From Burkholderiaceae bacterium (GTDB lineage Bacteria > Pseudomonadota > Gammaproteobacteria > Burkholderiales > Burkholderiaceae_C): DNA of 64,000 nucleotides. The translations under genes were made by a program, and so were the position numbers. The notes beneath the pieces are model-generated. The model saw nothing but the letters and a program-made list of their open reading frames with translations. It was not told where the DNA came from and made no database searches. The stretch spans positions 1 to 64,000 of the forward strand of contig JAIEMS010000040.1 of assembly GCA_019751915.1 (NCBI GenBank). The letters run 5' to 3'. Shown here one piece after another: positions 21,787 to 32,304 of this stretch (within the stretch, counting starts at the first letter, position 1; each line of letters opens with the position of its first letter).

Positions 21787-23057
21787 CGCACACTGCATTG
21801 CCCGGCCACCCCCAGATTGCCTACCGTGGCCCTGATTTGTTCATCGAAGACGTGCGCGTCAGCGATTTAGCCCAAATTTACGGCACTCCGCTTTTTATTT
21901 ACTCCAAGGCTTCGATGTTGGCTGCTTTGGCTGCCTACCAGCGCGGTTTCAGTGGTCGCCGGGTGCAAATTTGCTATGCCATGAAAGCCAATCCATCGCT
22001 GGCTTTGTTGCAGCTTTTTGCCCAGCAAGGTTGCGGCTTTGACATTGTCTCTGGCGGCGAACTGCAGCGGGTTCTGGCCGCCGGTGGCGATGCGCGCAAG
22101 GTAATTTTCTCGGGCGTAGGTAAAACCCGTGCAGAAATGCTCCAAGCCCTGCAAGCGGGAATTTTGTGCTTTAACGTCGAGAGCGAGGCCGAGCTGGAGG
22201 TGTTGAGCGAGGTTGCTACGGCGGCGGGTACCCGTGCCCCGGTCAGTATTCGCGTCAATCCGAATGTCGATCCCCAAACGCACCCCTACATTTCCACCGG
22301 ACTCAAAGGCAATAAATTTGGCGTTGCCCACGAGCGCACGCTGGCAACCTACCGGCGTGCCGCTGCATTGCCGGGCATTGAGGTCGTCGGCATTGACTGC
22401 CATATCGGTTCGCAAATCACGCAGGCCACGCCTTACTTGGATGCCGCTGACCGGGTGCTTGATTTGGTGGAAGCCATTGAAGCCGCTGGCATTCCCATTC
22501 ATCACATTGATTTTGGGGGTGGTTTGGGCATTAACTACAACGGCGATACCCCACCGGCTGCCGATGCGCTGTGGTCAGAGTTGCTTGCCAAGATGGATGC
22601 GCGTGGGTTTGGTGATCGCCAATTCATGATTGAGCCGGGGCGCTCGTTGGTGGGTAACGCCGGTTTGTGCGTTACAGAGGTGCTTTACCTCAAGCCCGGT
22701 GAAGAAAAGAACTTCTGCATCGTCGATGCCGCCATGAACGACCTGCCACGCCCGGCCATGTACCAAGCCTTTCATGCCATCGTGCCGCTGCAACAGCGCG
22801 CTGAGGCTGCGCAGGTGTACGACGTGGTCGGCCCAGTGTGCGAGAGCGGCGATTGGCTGGGGCGCGAACGCAGTCTGGCGCTGTGCCAAGGCGACCGGCT
22901 GGCAGTGTTGTCGGCAGGGGCCTATTGCATGTCGATGTCGAGCAACTACAACAGCCGGGGCCGTGCTGCGGAGATTTTGGTCGATGGTGCCAGCGCCCAT
23001 TTGATTCGCCCACGCGAGACGGCGGTTGAGACCTTTGGCACCGAAAAGCTGTTGTAA
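21783..23057 (+). CDS. lysA: Diaminopimelate decarboxylase LysA
   Basis: LysA, 424 residues, is a PLP enzyme that decarboxylates meso-diaminopimelate to lysine, the final step of lysine synthesis. The Schiff-base lysine is K68 in CYAMKANPSLALL. Other signatures are CHIGSQI, the PLP-phosphate glycine run DFGGGLG, EPGRSLV, and CESGDWLG near the C terminus with the dimer-interface cysteine. It is translationally coupled to the preceding lipoprotein gene. Confidence 0.97.
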   Translation: MTHTALPGHPQIAYRGPDLFIEDVRVSDLAQIYGTPLFIYSKASMLAALAAYQRGFSGRRVQICYAMKANPSLALLQLFAQQGCGFDIVSGGELQRVLAAGGDARKVIFSGVGKTRAEMLQALQAGILCFNVESEAELEVLSEVATAAGTRAPVSIRVNPNVDPQTHPYISTGLKGNKFGVAHERTLATYRRAAALPGIEVVGIDCHIGSQITQATPYLDAADRVLDLVEAIEAAGIPIHHIDFGGGLGINYNGDTPPAADALWSELLAKMDARGFGDRQFMIEPGRSLVGNAGLCVTEVLYLKPGEEKNFCIVDAAMNDLPRPAMYQAFHAIVPLQQRAEAAQVYDVVGPVCESGDWLGRERSLALCQGDRLAVLSAGAYCMSMSSNYNSRGRAAEILVDGASAHLIRPRETAVETFGTEKLL

Positions 23058-23142
23058 CTACGGCGCACGCTCCCCGATTTCAAGCCATCGCCCTGCCACT
23101 CAGGGCACACCCAAGTCCACGCCGGTCAGCGTGGCACATTTC

Positions 23143-23313
23143 ATGCCCATAGAACTCTACCGCGACAAGAACCACGCCTGTTATATGTTTACCGATCTTG
23201 TCGAAGAGTTCGGGCAAGCTTGGGTTACTGTCAGCGCACTTATGCGGCATCGATTTGTTCAACGACCGCATGTACCAAATCCCAGTGCCATCATTGATTC
23301 GGTGGTGCGCTAG
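23143..23313 (+). pseudogene. Remnant of a metallo-beta-lactamase-fold (ODP-type) gene
   Basis: Within the 329-bp gap between lysA and accD a short frame from an ATG at 23143 reads MPIELYRDKNHACYMFTDL and then VEEFGQ. As I recall, this is the N terminus of the oxygen-binding di-iron metallo-hydrolase family found in Burkholderiales. The similarity stops after about 25 codons and the rest of the frame to the TAG at 23311 is unrelated, so the gene has been cut off. No ribosome binding site was chosen. The identification rests on a short match and is tentative. Confidence 0.4.
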
Positions 23314-23346
23314 AAGTATGTATCGGGCTGGAGCCCTTGTCTGTAA

Positions 23347-23382
23347 AACCTCATTAGCTATCAATTAGATAGCTGATGAGGT
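23347..23382. repeat. Long stem-loop from a half copy of the 45-nt element, at the accD 3' end
   Basis: ACCTCATTAGCTATC pairs with GATAGCTGATGAGGT: 15 bp with one T-G mismatch and a 5-nt loop. The centre is GCTAT, 7 nt, ATAGC, the first half of the 45-nt interspersed element. It ends 5 nt before the accD stop codon and could shield or terminate the end of the trp-accD transcript. There is no U tract. Confidence 0.65.
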
Positions 23383-23386
23383 TCCT

Positions 23387-24259
23387 TCAGGCCACTGCGT
23401 CGGCAGGCAGACGTTGCAGCATCGACAAACTTTGGGCGATGGTGCTGCGCAATTTGCGCCGGTCGCAAATCAAGTCCACAGCGCCTTTTTGCAGCAGGAA
23501 TTCAGCACGCTGGAAACCTTCGGGCAAGGTGACGCGTACTGTTGATTCGATCACCCGTGGGCCTGCAAAGCCAATCAGTGCTTTGGGTTCGGCAATGACC
23601 AAATCACCCACAAAAGCAAATCCGGCACTGACACCGCCCATGGTGGGGTCAGTCAACACACTGATATAGGGCAGGCCTTTTTTAGCCAAGCGCGTCAGGG
23701 CAGCGTTGGTTTTGGCCATCTGCATCAGCGATAGCAGTCCTTCTTGCATGCGCGCGCCACCGGTAGCGGTAAAGCAGATGAAGGGCACTTTTTGCTCGAT
23801 GGCGGTTTCGACACCCCGCACAAAACGCTCGCCGACCACACTGCCCATGCTGCCGCCCATGAATTCAAATTCAAAGCAGGCTACCACCACGTTGATGCTT
23901 TTGACAGCGCCGCCAAAAACAATCAAAGCATCGGTCTCACCGGTACTCTCTAGGGCCTCTTTGAGGCGCTCGGGGTATTTGCGGCTGTCTTTGAATTTCA
24001 GGGCATCGACCGGAATGACCTCTTGACCGATTTCGTAGCGGCCCTCGGCATCCAAAAAAGCATCCAAGCGTGCACGTGCACCGATGCGGTGGTGGTGGCT
24101 GCACTGGGGGCAGACGCACTGGTTTTGCTCCAAATCGGTTTTGTAGAGCACGCTGTCGCAACTGGGGCATTTAATCCACAAGCCCTCGGGCATCTGCCGA
24201 CGCTCGGTGGGGTTGGTTGGTTGGATTTTGGCGGGCAGGAGTTTTTCAAGCCAAGACAT
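23387..24259 (-). CDS. accD: Acetyl-CoA carboxylase carboxyltransferase subunit beta AccD
   Basis: AccD, 290 residues, pairs with AccA to transfer the carboxyl group from carboxybiotin to acetyl-CoA, giving malonyl-CoA for fatty-acid synthesis. The N-terminal zinc ribbon has C31, C34, C50 and C53. The carboxyltransferase core contains [27 protein letters not shown] and [14 protein letters not shown]. It is last in the fimV-truA-trpF-trpB-trpA-accD run, 26 nt after trpA, an order common in Burkholderiales. A stem-loop lies next to its stop codon. Confidence 0.97.
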   Translation of the reverse strand: MSWLEKLLPAKIQPTNPTERRQMPEGLWIKCPSCDSVLYKTDLEQNQCVCPQCSHHHRIGARARLDAFLDAEGRYEIGQEVIPVDALKFKDSRKYPERLKEALESTGETDALIVFGGAVKSINVVVACFEFEFMGGSMGSVVGERFVRGVETAIEQKVPFICFTATGGARMQEGLLSLMQMAKTNAALTRLAKKGLPYISVLTDPTMGGVSAGFAFVGDLVIAEPKALIGFAGPRVIESTVRVTLPEGFQRAEFLLQKGAVDLICDRRKLRSTIAQSLSMLQRLPADAVA

Positions 24260-24285
24260 GGTGTTCCTCTGCGAACGGGTTGCGG

Positions 24286-25095
24286 TTATGCGTCCAGCGC
24301 TTTGCGTACGCCGCGCAGAAAGCTGACGGCCAGCGGCACGACTTTTTCGTGCGGCTGGTCTTCAAGCAACTGAATGATGCGGCTGCCAATGACCACAGCA
24401 TCAGCGACGCGGCCCACGGCTTGGGCCGTGGCAGCATCGCGGATACCAAAGCCCACGCCCACGGGGATATGGACATGCTCACGGATGATTGGCAGCATGG
24501 CCTCGACGGCAGAAGTATCGAGCGCTGCCGAGCCAGTTACGCCCTTGAGCGAAACATAGTAGACATAGCCACTGGCCACCCGTGCCACCTGCTCCATGCG
24601 CTCGGGCGTGGAGGTGGGGGCCAGCAGAAAGATCAAGTCCATGCCGTTGGCGCGCAGCTTGGCGGCAAAATCTTCGCATTCTTCGGGCGGGTAATCGACG
24701 ATCAGCACACCATCGACACCTGCTGCGGCTGCGTCGCGGACAAAGGCATCTTCGCCGTGGCGTTGGTCGTAGCGCTCGACCGGGTTGGCATACCCCATCA
24801 ATACGACTGGCGTGGTGCGGTTGCGCTGGCGAAAGTCGCGCACATGGCCCAAGACTTGGGTCATACCAATGCCCAGTGCCAAGGCTTTCTCGCCGGCCTT
24901 TTGAATGATCGGGCCGTCGGCCATCGGGTCAGAAAACGGCACCCCCAGTTCGATGATGTCGGCCCCGGCCTCGACCATGCCGTGCATCAATGCTGGGGTG
25001 ATGTCGGCAAACGGAAAGCCCGCCGTAACGTAAGGAATCAGGGCTTTGCGGCCCTTGGTTTTGAGTTGTTCAAACGTAGTGCTGATGCGGCTCAT
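24286..25095 (-). CDS. trpA: Tryptophan synthase alpha chain TrpA
   Basis: A TIM-barrel enzyme of 269 residues that splits indole-3-glycerol phosphate to indole and glyceraldehyde 3-phosphate. The signature [16 protein letters not shown] holds the catalytic Glu, and [11 protein letters not shown] the catalytic Asp. The phosphate-binding loop [11 protein letters not shown] is present. Its ATG overlaps the trpB stop as ATGA, as expected for subunits made in equal amounts. Confidence 0.97.
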   Translation of the reverse strand: MSRISTTFEQLKTKGRKALIPYVTAGFPFADITPALMHGMVEAGADIIELGVPFSDPMADGPIIQKAGEKALALGIGMTQVLGHVRDFRQRNRTTPVVLMGYANPVERYDQRHGEDAFVRDAAAAGVDGVLIVDYPPEECEDFAAKLRANGMDLIFLLAPTSTPERMEQVARVASGYVYYVSLKGVTGSAALDTSAVEAMLPIIREHVHIPVGVGFGIRDAATAQAVGRVADAVVIGSRIIQLLEDQPHEKVVPLAVSFLRGVRKALDA

Positions 25096-26363
25096 GGTTT
25101 TGCGTCTCCGCCTTTGACGGTCAATCCGCGCATGGAAGGACGGTCGTAAAAATCTTCACCCGATAGGTCGGCCACGGTGCCAATGTCTTTGTCGCCCCGG
25201 CCCGATAGATTGACCAAGATGGATTGGTCGGGGCGCATTTCTTTGGCCAGCTTCATGGCATAGGCGAAGGCGTGGCTCGATTCGAGCGCCGGAATGATGC
25301 CTTCGGTACGGCACAGGTAATGGAATGCCGCCAGTGCCTCTTTGTCGGTGATGCCAACGTATTGGGCCCGGCCAATTTCTTGCAGCCAAGCGTGCTCCGG
25401 GCCAACACCGGGGTAATCCAGACCCGCGCTGATGCTGTGCGTCTCGATGATTTGGCCGTTGTCGTCTTGCAAAATAAAGGTGCGGTTGCCGTGCAATACG
25501 CCCGCGCTGCCGCGCTGCAAAGAGGCCGAGTGCTTGCCGCTGTCCAGACCCTCTCCGGCGGCTTCGACACCAATCAAACGGGTTTTTTCAAACGGAATGT
25601 AGGGGTGGAAAATGCCCATTGCATTGCTGCCACCACCGACGCAAGCCACCACCACATCGGGTTGCTCGGCAGCGATTTTTTGCTCGGCCAGCATGGGCGG
25701 CATTTGCGTCAGGCATTCGGTGCCAATGACGCTTTGGAAGTCGCGCACCATCATCGGGTAGGGGTGTGGGCCAGCGACTGTGCCGATGATGTAGAAAGTG
25801 TTATCAACATTCGCCACCCAGTCGCGCATGGCCTCGTTGAGCGCGTCTTTGAGCGTTTTGCTGCCCGATTCGACGGGCACCACCGTCGCGCCCAGCAGTT
25901 TCATGCGAAAGACGTTGGGGCTTTGGCGCTTGACGTCTTCAGCACCCATGTAAATGACGCATTCAAGCCCGTAGCGCGCGCAAATAGTGGCTGTGGCCAC
26001 GCCGTGCTGACCGGCCCCGGTCTCGGCAATGACGCGCGGTTTGCCCATGCGCTTGGCCAGCATGGCTTGGCCGATGACGTTGTTGATTTTGTGCGCGCCA
26101 GTGTGGTTGAGATCTTCGCGCTTGAGGTAAATTTGCGCTCCGCCCATTTCGCGGCTGGTGCGCGCGGCGTGGTACACCGGCGTGGGCCGCCCGACAAAAT
26201 GGGCCAGTTCGTAGTTGAACTCGGCAACAAACTCAGGATCGTTTTGGTAGCGGGCATAGGCCTCGCGCAGCTCTTTGAGCGCGAAGGTCAGGGTTTCGCT
26301 GGCAAAGCTGCCACCGTAGCGGCCAAAGTGGCCCGAAGAATCAGGTTGCTGGTAAGAAGCCAT
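25092..26363 (-). CDS. trpB: Tryptophan synthase beta chain TrpB
   Basis: The PLP-dependent beta subunit joins indole with serine to make tryptophan. The Schiff-base lysine is in [15 protein letters not shown] and the PLP-phosphate loop is [10 protein letters not shown]. The start is uncertain: ATG 26363 ([18 protein letters not shown]) fits the family best and overlaps the end of trpF by 23 nt; ATG 26387 would add eight residues. Neither has a strong ribosome binding site, so re-initiation after trpF is plausible. About 423 residues with the chosen start. Confidence 0.95.
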   Translation of the reverse strand: MASYQQPDSSGHFGRYGGSFASETLTFALKELREAYARYQNDPEFVAEFNYELAHFVGRPTPVYHAARTSREMGGAQIYLKREDLNHTGAHKINNVIGQAMLAKRMGKPRVIAETGAGQHGVATATICARYGLECVIYMGAEDVKRQSPNVFRMKLLGATVVPVESGSKTLKDALNEAMRDWVANVDNTFYIIGTVAGPHPYPMMVRDFQSVIGTECLTQMPPMLAEQKIAAEQPDVVVACVGGGSNAMGIFHPYIPFEKTRLIGVEAAGEGLDSGKHSASLQRGSAGVLHGNRTFILQDDNGQIIETHSISAGLDYPGVGPEHAWLQEIGRAQYVGITDKEALAAFHYLCRTEGIIPALESSHAFAYAMKLAKEMRPDQSILVNLSGRGDKDIGTVADLSGEDFYDRPSMRGLTVKGGDAKP

Positions 26364-27078
26364 GGGATGTGTTTGCAAGTTGGGCATCGGCCGCACGCAC
26401 AGCGGCTACGAAGCGGTGAATTTTGTCGGCATCTTTGATGCCCCGCAGCGGTTGACCATCGGGGCCGTCACACTCGACGCCGGAGCTGACATCAACGGCC
26501 AGCGACAGGCCGCGCGAATGCACCTGCAAGATGCCATCGGTCACGTTTGCAGGTGTAAGCCCACCACTTAAGACGAGGTGAGATTCGACGCTTGCTGGAA
26601 GAGTTGACCAATGGAATGCCTTACCGCCACCGCCGTAGCCTTCGACATGGGCATCGAGCAAAATGGCTTGCGCTTGAGAATAAGTAGCTGCGTATTTTAC
26701 GAGGTCAAACCCAGCGCCGTCCGCGCCCAGCGGAATGCGCGCTGCCCGCACAAAAGGCCGCGCACCGCCGCCGGTGGCTGCCAAACACTCTTCAGGCGAC
26801 TCATCACCATGAAATTGGGCTGTAGCCCCCGCTGTGAGCGCACAAGCAGCTATGACATTGATAGCACTTTCGTTGACAAACAGCAGCACGGGTGTCACAA
26901 AGGGCGGCAAGCGCCGCGCCAGTTGCGCCGCGCGCTCGGGCGTGACGGCGCGTGGGCTTTTGGCGTAGAGCACAAACCCCACGGCATCGACCCCTGCGGC
27001 CACCGCTGCATCGACATCGTGTTCGCGCGTCAGGCCACACACCTTGATCCGGGTGCGCTGGTGCAATAGTCTGGTCAT
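26341..27078 (-). CDS. trpF: Phosphoribosylanthranilate isomerase TrpF
   Basis: TrpF, 245 residues, isomerises phosphoribosylanthranilate in the tryptophan pathway. The N-terminal catalytic Cys lies in [32 protein letters not shown] and VDVSSGVE are family motifs, the second last including the catalytic Asp region. The start at 27078 overlaps the truA stop as ATGA. The segment coding for [18 protein letters not shown] carries a match to the 45-nt interspersed element (26823-26867), with protein length unchanged relative to what I expect for the family. Confidence 0.95.
   Translation of the reverse strand: MTRLLHQRTRIKVCGLTREHDVDAAVAAGVDAVGFVLYAKSPRAVTPERAAQLARRLPPFVTPVLLFVNESAINVIAACALTAGATAQFHGDESPEECLAATGGGARPFVRAARIPLGADGAGFDLVKYAATYSQAQAILLDAHVEGYGGGGKAFHWSTLPASVESHLVLSGGLTPANVTDGILQVHSRGLSLAVDVSSGVECDGPDGQPLRGIKDADKIHRFVAAVRAADAQLANTSHGFLPAT
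26823..26867 (-). repeat. 45-nt element match inside trpF
   Basis: On the plus strand: TAGCCC, 20 nt, GCTAT, 7 nt, ATAGCAC. Spacing is identical to the intergenic copies at 9153-9197 and 42800-42844. It lies wholly within trpF, between the FVN and QFHGDE motifs. Confidence 0.6.
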
Positions 27079-27911
27079 GGCAATCCATCAAAAGCGGCGG
27101 TGCGCTCGGGCAGACCCCAAGCAGCATCGTAAACCGGCCCCAAAAAATACAAGCCATCGGGCGAGAACGTCGGCGCTGCCACCTTGCGTGAGCGCGCTGC
27201 CAACACCTCATGCACCCAGTGGGCAGGCTGTGCGCCTTGGCCGACAGCAATCAAGCAACCCATGATGTTGCGAATCATGTGGTGCAAAAAGGCGTTGGCC
27301 TCGAACTCAAAACGCCAATAGCATGGACTCCACTCTTCGCCCGGCTCTGTGCGTTCAGGGCCACGGCAGGTGATGTCGATGCGCCGCACCGTTTTGACCG
27401 GGGTGGGCGACTGGCAGGCCGAAGCCCGAAAGGAAGTGAAGTCGTGTTCACCCAGCAAGTGTGCCGCTGCCGCGCGCATGGCATCGCCATCCAGCGGATG
27501 AAACACCCAGCCGACACGCCCGGCATCGACGCTGGGGCGCACCGGCGATTGCAGCAGCACATAGGCATAACGCCGGGCCGTGGCGCAGGCGCGGGCATGA
27601 AAGGCATCGGGCACGGGCCGTGCCCACTGCACAGCAATGTCGGTGGGCAAAAAGGTGTTGGTACCGCGCACCCACGAGAAGGGCGTGCGCTGCACGGTGG
27701 TATCAAAATGCACCACCTGCATCAGTCCGTGCACCCCCGCATCGGTGCGGCCAGCGCACAAAGTGCTGACCGGGTGTGTGGCAAAACGTCCCAGCGCCGC
27801 CTCCAGCTTGTCTTGGATGGTTTGGCCCGAGGACTGGCTTTGCCAGCCTTGGTAACGCTGGCCGTGGTAGGCAATGCCCAAGGCCATTCTTGTGCGTGGA
27901 CTCGGGTTCAT
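27075..27911 (-). CDS. truA: tRNA pseudouridine(38-40) synthase TruA
   Basis: TruA, about 278 residues, makes pseudouridine at positions 38-40 of the tRNA anticodon arm. The catalytic Asp is D57 in [38 protein letters not shown] and [11 protein letters not shown] are conserved motifs. The start is the ATG at 27911, which overlaps the fimV stop (TGATG); the preceding TTG codon lies inside fimV and is unlikely. Downstream it overlaps trpF by 4 nt. Confidence 0.96.
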   Translation of the reverse strand: MNPSPRTRMALGIAYHGQRYQGWQSQSSGQTIQDKLEAALGRFATHPVSTLCAGRTDAGVHGLMQVVHFDTTVQRTPFSWVRGTNTFLPTDIAVQWARPVPDAFHARACATARRYAYVLLQSPVRPSVDAGRVGWVFHPLDGDAMRAAAAHLLGEHDFTSFRASACQSPTPVKTVRRIDITCRGPERTEPGEEWSPCYWRFEFEANAFLHHMIRNIMGCLIAVGQGAQPAHWVHEVLAARSRKVAAPTFSPDGLYFLGPVYDAAWGLPERTAAFDGLP

Positions 27912-30805
27912 CAATCGAGTTCAGCAAGCAAGCGTTGGGCACGGGCTTTGACGTCGCCCGAAGACTCGGCAATGACCTCTTCGATCAGGCTGCGTGCGCC
28001 GTCGCTATCGCCAATCGCATGGAACTCTTGGGCCAACGCCAATTTGGTGTCGAGTGGGTCGGAAGAAGAACTTTCAAATTGCAGCGTGTCGCTCACGGCG
28101 GGTTCTGACTCTGACTCTGGCTCGGGTGCTGGCGTTGGTGTAGCGGCAGGTTTGGCGCTGCTGTCCTCGGCATCGAAAGAGAAATCACCCAAATCGAAGT
28201 CCATTAACCCCGGATCAGCAGCCGGTGCAGGCGCTGGTGTTGCCGCTGGTGCTGGTGCAGGTGTAGGCACTGGTGCAGCAGGAGGCTCAGGGGTGTCCAT
28301 CTCGAAGGAAAAGTCCAAATCGGCCATCACTGGATCGACAACGGGTGCCGGTGCGGGAGCTACCGGCTGCTCGACCACAGGGGTAATCAAGGGCAGGTCT
28401 GGAATATCCCAAGACAAGTCTTTGTTCTCTGGTGCTGCTGGTGTAACTGGCGGGGTGGGGGCCGCCACTGCTGCGGCGAATGCACCGACCGGTGCTTTGT
28501 CTGGGGTAGGGTTGCGGCCCAAATCGAGGTCGAATTTCATCTCTGGCTCGGAGTCCAACTCAGGCTCAGGTTCTGGGTCGAGTTCCAAATCCATTTCTTG
28601 GCGTAAATCCAAATCCATATCGGGCGGCAACAGCGGGGCTTTGTCGGCCCCGGCCCCGGCAGCCGCTGCGGCAGCCGCAAACGTACTGGCAAAGCCGCCT
28701 GCAGCGTCAGCGACTGCCGCTGGCGTGTTGGTGGTGCCGACCGGGTGTCCGCCGGGCTGGTAGAGCGGATTTCCGGGGTCTACTTCTCGGCCCAATTCAA
28801 CGATGCGGCTCCAGTCGGGGCCTTCGCCGTGGGTCAGCTCGTGGACTTCGGCGGCTACAGCGGCCAAGGCCTTGCGGTCGTGGCGTTTGGCATAAATTTC
28901 GCCCAACTTGGTGTGGATGGGGATGCGCGTGGGGCTGTGGCGCAGGGCTTCTTTGAGGATTTCTTCGGCCTGTAAATCACGTCCATAGGCCAAATAAACA
29001 TCGGCCTCGGCCACGGGATCGACATCGCCGCCCGCATCAAGCTGGCTTGAGCCACCAAAAGCGGTCGTCGATGAACCCATGGAGGCATCGGCATTGGCCG
29101 TTGTATCGACCTGCTGGCCGCCGGTAGCGCCAAAGAACGAATCGGGTTGCATGCGGCTTTCGAGGAAGGAGCTGTCGCCTTCTTGCTCTTTTTGCTTGCG
29201 CTTGCGTATGAACAGGTACGCCCCGGCACCGGCCACAGCTGCCAGCAAACCACCGCCTAGCAGCGGAATGACCGGGTCGTCCATCAAGCCCGAGAAAAAT
29301 CCCGGTTCTTCTGCTGGCGCTGGTGTGGGCGCTGGTGTTGGCACCTCGACGGGATTGAGTTGGGGCGCTTGAGGCAAGGTTGCCGATGCAGGATCAGAGG
29401 CTCCGGCAATGGTGGCTGCTGCCAAACCATTGACCACCGGCGCTGAGCTAGGCTCGGATGCCGCTACTGACACAGGTGCTGGCGTGGGGGGGGTAATGGG
29501 GGGAGGGGCCACGGCTTCTGGCCCCGAGGCCTTGGGCAGTGGCGCAGGCACGGTCAAGCTTGGCGCAGTGATGGCCGGTAGTTTGTTGGTGATGTCGGAG
29601 GCTTTGGCTGCAGGAGGGCTGGGCTGCGTGCCGGATGCGGCACGAATTTTTTGCAGATCGTCGATGTTCTTCGACAACTCTTGCACGCGGGCGCTGGCTT
29701 GGCGGTTTTGTTCGCGTTCGGCCAAGGCCTCTTCGACAATCTTTTGCCCCTTCATCGCTCCTTTGGACAAAGTGAGTTTGTCTGGCGCTGCGTTGGCTGG
29801 GCGTTTGTCGTCAATGCGGCTTTGCACCGTACCTTTGGCAGAGCGGTCGGCAGCGGCGACTTTGACCACTGGTGCGGCAGTGGCCAATTTACGCCGGAAC
29901 TCGTTGAAGTCGCGGCTCTGTGCAGTCATGATTTGGCGCGCTTCGGCCACCGGAGTGACTTGGGCCTGTGCCGCATTGGGCACCTGCAACACCGAACCAG
30001 ACTTGAGCCGATTGACGTTGTTTTGCACAAAGGCTTCGGGGTTGGCACGCATCAGAGCCACGAGCATTTGGTCGAGCGATACCCCCGCAGGGCGATAGGT
30101 GCCTGCCAAGCGTCCGGCAGTGTCCCCTTGCTTGACCGTAACGGAGGAGGGGGCGTTTTGTGGTGGGGGTGGTACGGGCGGTGCAGCCGGGGCCGTGCGC
30201 TGGCGTGGTGGTTGCTCAGCCGGGGGAGCAGGGCGCAGCCTTTCAGTGGCAACTGGGGGCGTTGTCGTCGCAGTGGCGTTCATGGCCCTGACAGGGGGTG
30301 GTTCGGCGGCGGGTGGGGGTGCCGGGGCTGGTGCCGAGGGCTGGACAGCAATTTGTGGGGCAGCTGTGACAGCCGCAGGTGCACGGCGCATGGTGGGCGG
30401 ATCAAACAGCATGGTGTAGCTGCGTGTGATCCGGCCAGCCCCCCATGTTGCGTCAATCACCAAATCGACAAACGGGTCGTTGATGGGCCGGTCGCTCGAC
30501 AGGCGCAGCACCATCGTTCCATCGGCACGGCGCTGGGGTTGCACCCGCATTTGGGTGACTGTGCTGGAGTATTCGAGCCCTTGGCTGCGAAAAACCTCGG
30601 GCGGTGCCGTACTGGCGCGCAGCGAGTTCGCTTCGGCAGGGGTAATTTGGGGTAGCTCGATTTCTGCACGCAGTGGCTCCCCCAGAGCCGATTGCACCGT
30701 GATCGGGCCCAAGGCCAAAGCCGAGGCGTCGGCGGCGTACAGGCTAAAGGTCGTTACGACCGCAGCCGCCAGCGCAGAGTATTTCCAACGATGCATGGTT
30801 GCCAT
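27911..30805 (-). CDS. fimV: FimV-type peptidoglycan-binding polar/pilus regulator
   Basis: FimV, about 964 residues, is a large inner-membrane protein that organises type IV pili, polarity and cAMP-linked signalling in relatives. A signal peptide ([22 protein letters not shown]) is followed by the FimV N-terminal region [21 protein letters not shown], a LysM domain at about residues 220-275 ([16 protein letters not shown]), a coiled coil, one membrane helix at about 512-533, and a long acidic, proline-rich cytoplasmic part. The FimV C-terminal TPR-like motif is [25 protein letters not shown]. ATGs at 30805 and 30796 are both possible starts; I used the first. It is coupled to truA. Confidence 0.92.
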   Translation of the reverse strand: MATMHRWKYSALAAAVVTTFSLYAADASALALGPITVQSALGEPLRAEIELPQITPAEANSLRASTAPPEVFRSQGLEYSSTVTQMRVQPQRRADGTMVLRLSSDRPINDPFVDLVIDATWGAGRITRSYTMLFDPPTMRRAPAAVTAAPQIAVQPSAPAPAPPPAAEPPPVRAMNATATTTPPVATERLRPAPPAEQPPRQRTAPAAPPVPPPPQNAPSSVTVKQGDTAGRLAGTYRPAGVSLDQMLVALMRANPEAFVQNNVNRLKSGSVLQVPNAAQAQVTPVAEARQIMTAQSRDFNEFRRKLATAAPVVKVAAADRSAKGTVQSRIDDKRPANAAPDKLTLSKGAMKGQKIVEEALAEREQNRQASARVQELSKNIDDLQKIRAASGTQPSPPAAKASDITNKLPAITAPSLTVPAPLPKASGPEAVAPPPITPPTPAPVSVAASEPSSAPVVNGLAAATIAGASDPASATLPQAPQLNPVEVPTPAPTPAPAEEPGFFSGLMDDPVIPLLGGGLLAAVAGAGAYLFIRKRKQKEQEGDSSFLESRMQPDSFFGATGGQQVDTTANADASMGSSTTAFGGSSQLDAGGDVDPVAEADVYLAYGRDLQAEEILKEALRHSPTRIPIHTKLGEIYAKRHDRKALAAVAAEVHELTHGEGPDWSRIVELGREVDPGNPLYQPGGHPVGTTNTPAAVADAAGGFASTFAAAAAAAGAGADKAPLLPPDMDLDLRQEMDLELDPEPEPELDSEPEMKFDLDLGRNPTPDKAPVGAFAAAVAAPTPPVTPAAPENKDLSWDIPDLPLITPVVEQPVAPAPAPVVDPVMADLDFSFEMDTPEPPAAPVPTPAPAPAATPAPAPAADPGLMDFDLGDFSFDAEDSSAKPAATPTPAPEPESESEPAVSDTLQFESSSSDPLDTKLALAQEFHAIGDSDGARSLIEEVIAESSGDVKARAQRLLAELD

Positions 30806-31016
30806 CAACTGATAAGGAATCGGAAGTCCGGTCAAGCAGCCTGATTTTGGTTATGTCTGGCGCTTGTTCCGGCTTATAGAGGGTGTCAAAAGCACCATAG
30901 CAGCAATGCTTTGCACTGACAAGCTAAGGGGGCGGTCAAGCCCCATAGGGTGCACCAACCCCCATGATGAGGGATAGGGATGTTGTCATGCGACAACGTG
31001 CGTAGCCGGGTGTTTC

Positions 31017-31040
31017 GGGGGCACGATGGCCCCCTTGTTT
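31017..31040 (+). terminator. GC-rich hairpin with short U tract between asd and fimV
   Basis: GGGGGC (31017-31022) pairs with GCCCCC (31029-31034) around ACGATG, followed on the plus strand by TTGTTT. No plus-strand gene is nearby. On the minus strand it lies 25 nt beyond the asd stop and may serve as a weak asd terminator. The rest of the 259-bp gap (30806-31064) shows small GC-rich hairpins and no gene. Confidence 0.35.
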
Positions 31041-31064
31041 CAGCAGAGTGTGGCAGGCCTTTGG

Positions 31065-32174
31065 TTAGGCAGCCAACAAAATTCGCAACATACGGCGCAG
31101 TGGCTCGGCAGCGCCCCACAGCAATTGGTCACCAATCACGAATGCAGACAGGTACTCTGGCCCCATATTGAGCTTGCGCACCCGGCCCACGCCCACTTGC
31201 AGGCCACCCGTGATAGCCGCAGGGGTCAGCTCTTTGACAGTGATGGCACGGTCGTTGGGTACCCACTTGACCCAAGGGTTGCCGCCTTGAATCAGGGCCT
31301 CAATGTCGGCCAACGGCAGGTCTTTGTTCAGCTTGAGTGTCAGTGCCAAGCTGTGGCAGCGCATGGCACCAATGCGAACGCACAGGCCATCGACCGGAAT
31401 GGTCGCTTCGGTGCCCAAAATTTTGTTGACTTCGGCTTGGCCCTTCCATTCTTCTTTGGATTGGCCGTTGTCGAGTTGCACATCGATCCACGGAATCAGA
31501 CCACCGGCCAGCGGTGCGCCAAAAAATTCGGTCGGTACATCTTCGCGGATGGTTTTGGCAACCTTGCGGTCGATGTCCAAAATGGCCGATGCCGGTGTCG
31601 CCAATTCTTCGGCCACGGCTGCATTGACCACGCCCATGCCCTTGAGCAGTTCGCGCATATGGTTGGCTCCGCCACCCGAGGCCGCTTGGTAGGTCATGGA
31701 GCTAACCCATTCGACCAAACCGGCCTTGAACAATCCGCCCAAGCCCATCAGCAAGATGGAGTTGGTGCAGTTGCCACCGATCCAGTTTTTACCGCCTGCG
31801 GCCAGCGCTTTTTGAATGACGTTGTCGTTGACTGGGTCGAGCACGATCACTGCATCTTGCTCCATGCGCAGCGACGAGGCAGCATCAATCCAGTGGCCTT
31901 GCCAGCCCGCGCCGCGCAGCTTGGGGAAGACCTCTTTGGTGTAGTCGCCGCCTTGGGCAGTGATGATGATGTCGCACTTTTGCAGCGCTGCAATGTCGTT
32001 GGCATCTTGCAGTGCGGTGTGGGTTTTTGCCATTGCTGGGGCTTTGCCACCAGCGTTGGAGGTCGAAAAGAAGATCGGTTCGATCAGGTCAAAGTCGCCT
32101 TCGGCCTGCATGCGGTCCATCAATACCGAGCCGACCATGCCGCGCCAGCCCACCAGTCCTACGAGTTTTGTCAT
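31065..32174 (-). CDS. asd: Aspartate-semialdehyde dehydrogenase Asd
   Basis: Asd, 369 residues, reduces beta-aspartyl phosphate to aspartate semialdehyde with NADPH at the branch to lysine/DAP, threonine and methionine. The N-terminal nucleotide motif is [12 protein letters not shown], the nucleophile is C136 in GGNCTNSIL, and the [16 protein letters not shown] region carries the catalytic His. It is the last gene of the leuC-leuD-leuB-asd run. Its product feeds hom, thrC and lysA, all in this window. Confidence 0.97.
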   Translation of the reverse strand: MTKLVGLVGWRGMVGSVLMDRMQAEGDFDLIEPIFFSTSNAGGKAPAMAKTHTALQDANDIAALQKCDIIITAQGGDYTKEVFPKLRGAGWQGHWIDAASSLRMEQDAVIVLDPVNDNVIQKALAAGGKNWIGGNCTNSILLMGLGGLFKAGLVEWVSSMTYQAASGGGANHMRELLKGMGVVNAAVAEELATPASAILDIDRKVAKTIREDVPTEFFGAPLAGGLIPWIDVQLDNGQSKEEWKGQAEVNKILGTEATIPVDGLCVRIGAMRCHSLALTLKLNKDLPLADIEALIQGGNPWVKWVPNDRAITVKELTPAAITGGLQVGVGRVRKLNMGPEYLSAFVIGDQLLWGAAEPLRRMLRILLAA

Positions 32175-32207
32175 GTCAAATGCCCTTTCAGTTCTTCAAT
32201 ACAACGC

Positions 32208-32247
32208 GGGGGATGGAGCACTGATCGACTCCATCCCCCTGCTTTTT
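32208..32247 (+). terminator. Perfect 11-bp hairpin with U tract, antisense to leuB-asd
   Basis: GGGGGATGGAG (32208-32218) and CTCCATCCCCC (32229-32239) pair perfectly around a 10-nt loop and are followed by TGCTTTTTTC on the plus strand. Both flanking genes are on the minus strand, so as an intrinsic terminator it points the wrong way. On the minus strand it is a strong hairpin in the leuB-asd gap, upstream of asd. Confidence 0.6.
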
Positions 32248-32304
32248 TCATCTTCTGTCCTGCGGCCCGTCTGCCGGGGAGGGGCATGACGAACCGGCGC
32301 TGAA

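Noticed and set aside
28100-29500. Repetitive GGTGCTGGTG-type DNA in fimV considered as a minisatellite
   Set aside because: It encodes the usual Pro/Ala and acidic low-complexity region of FimV and has no fixed period.
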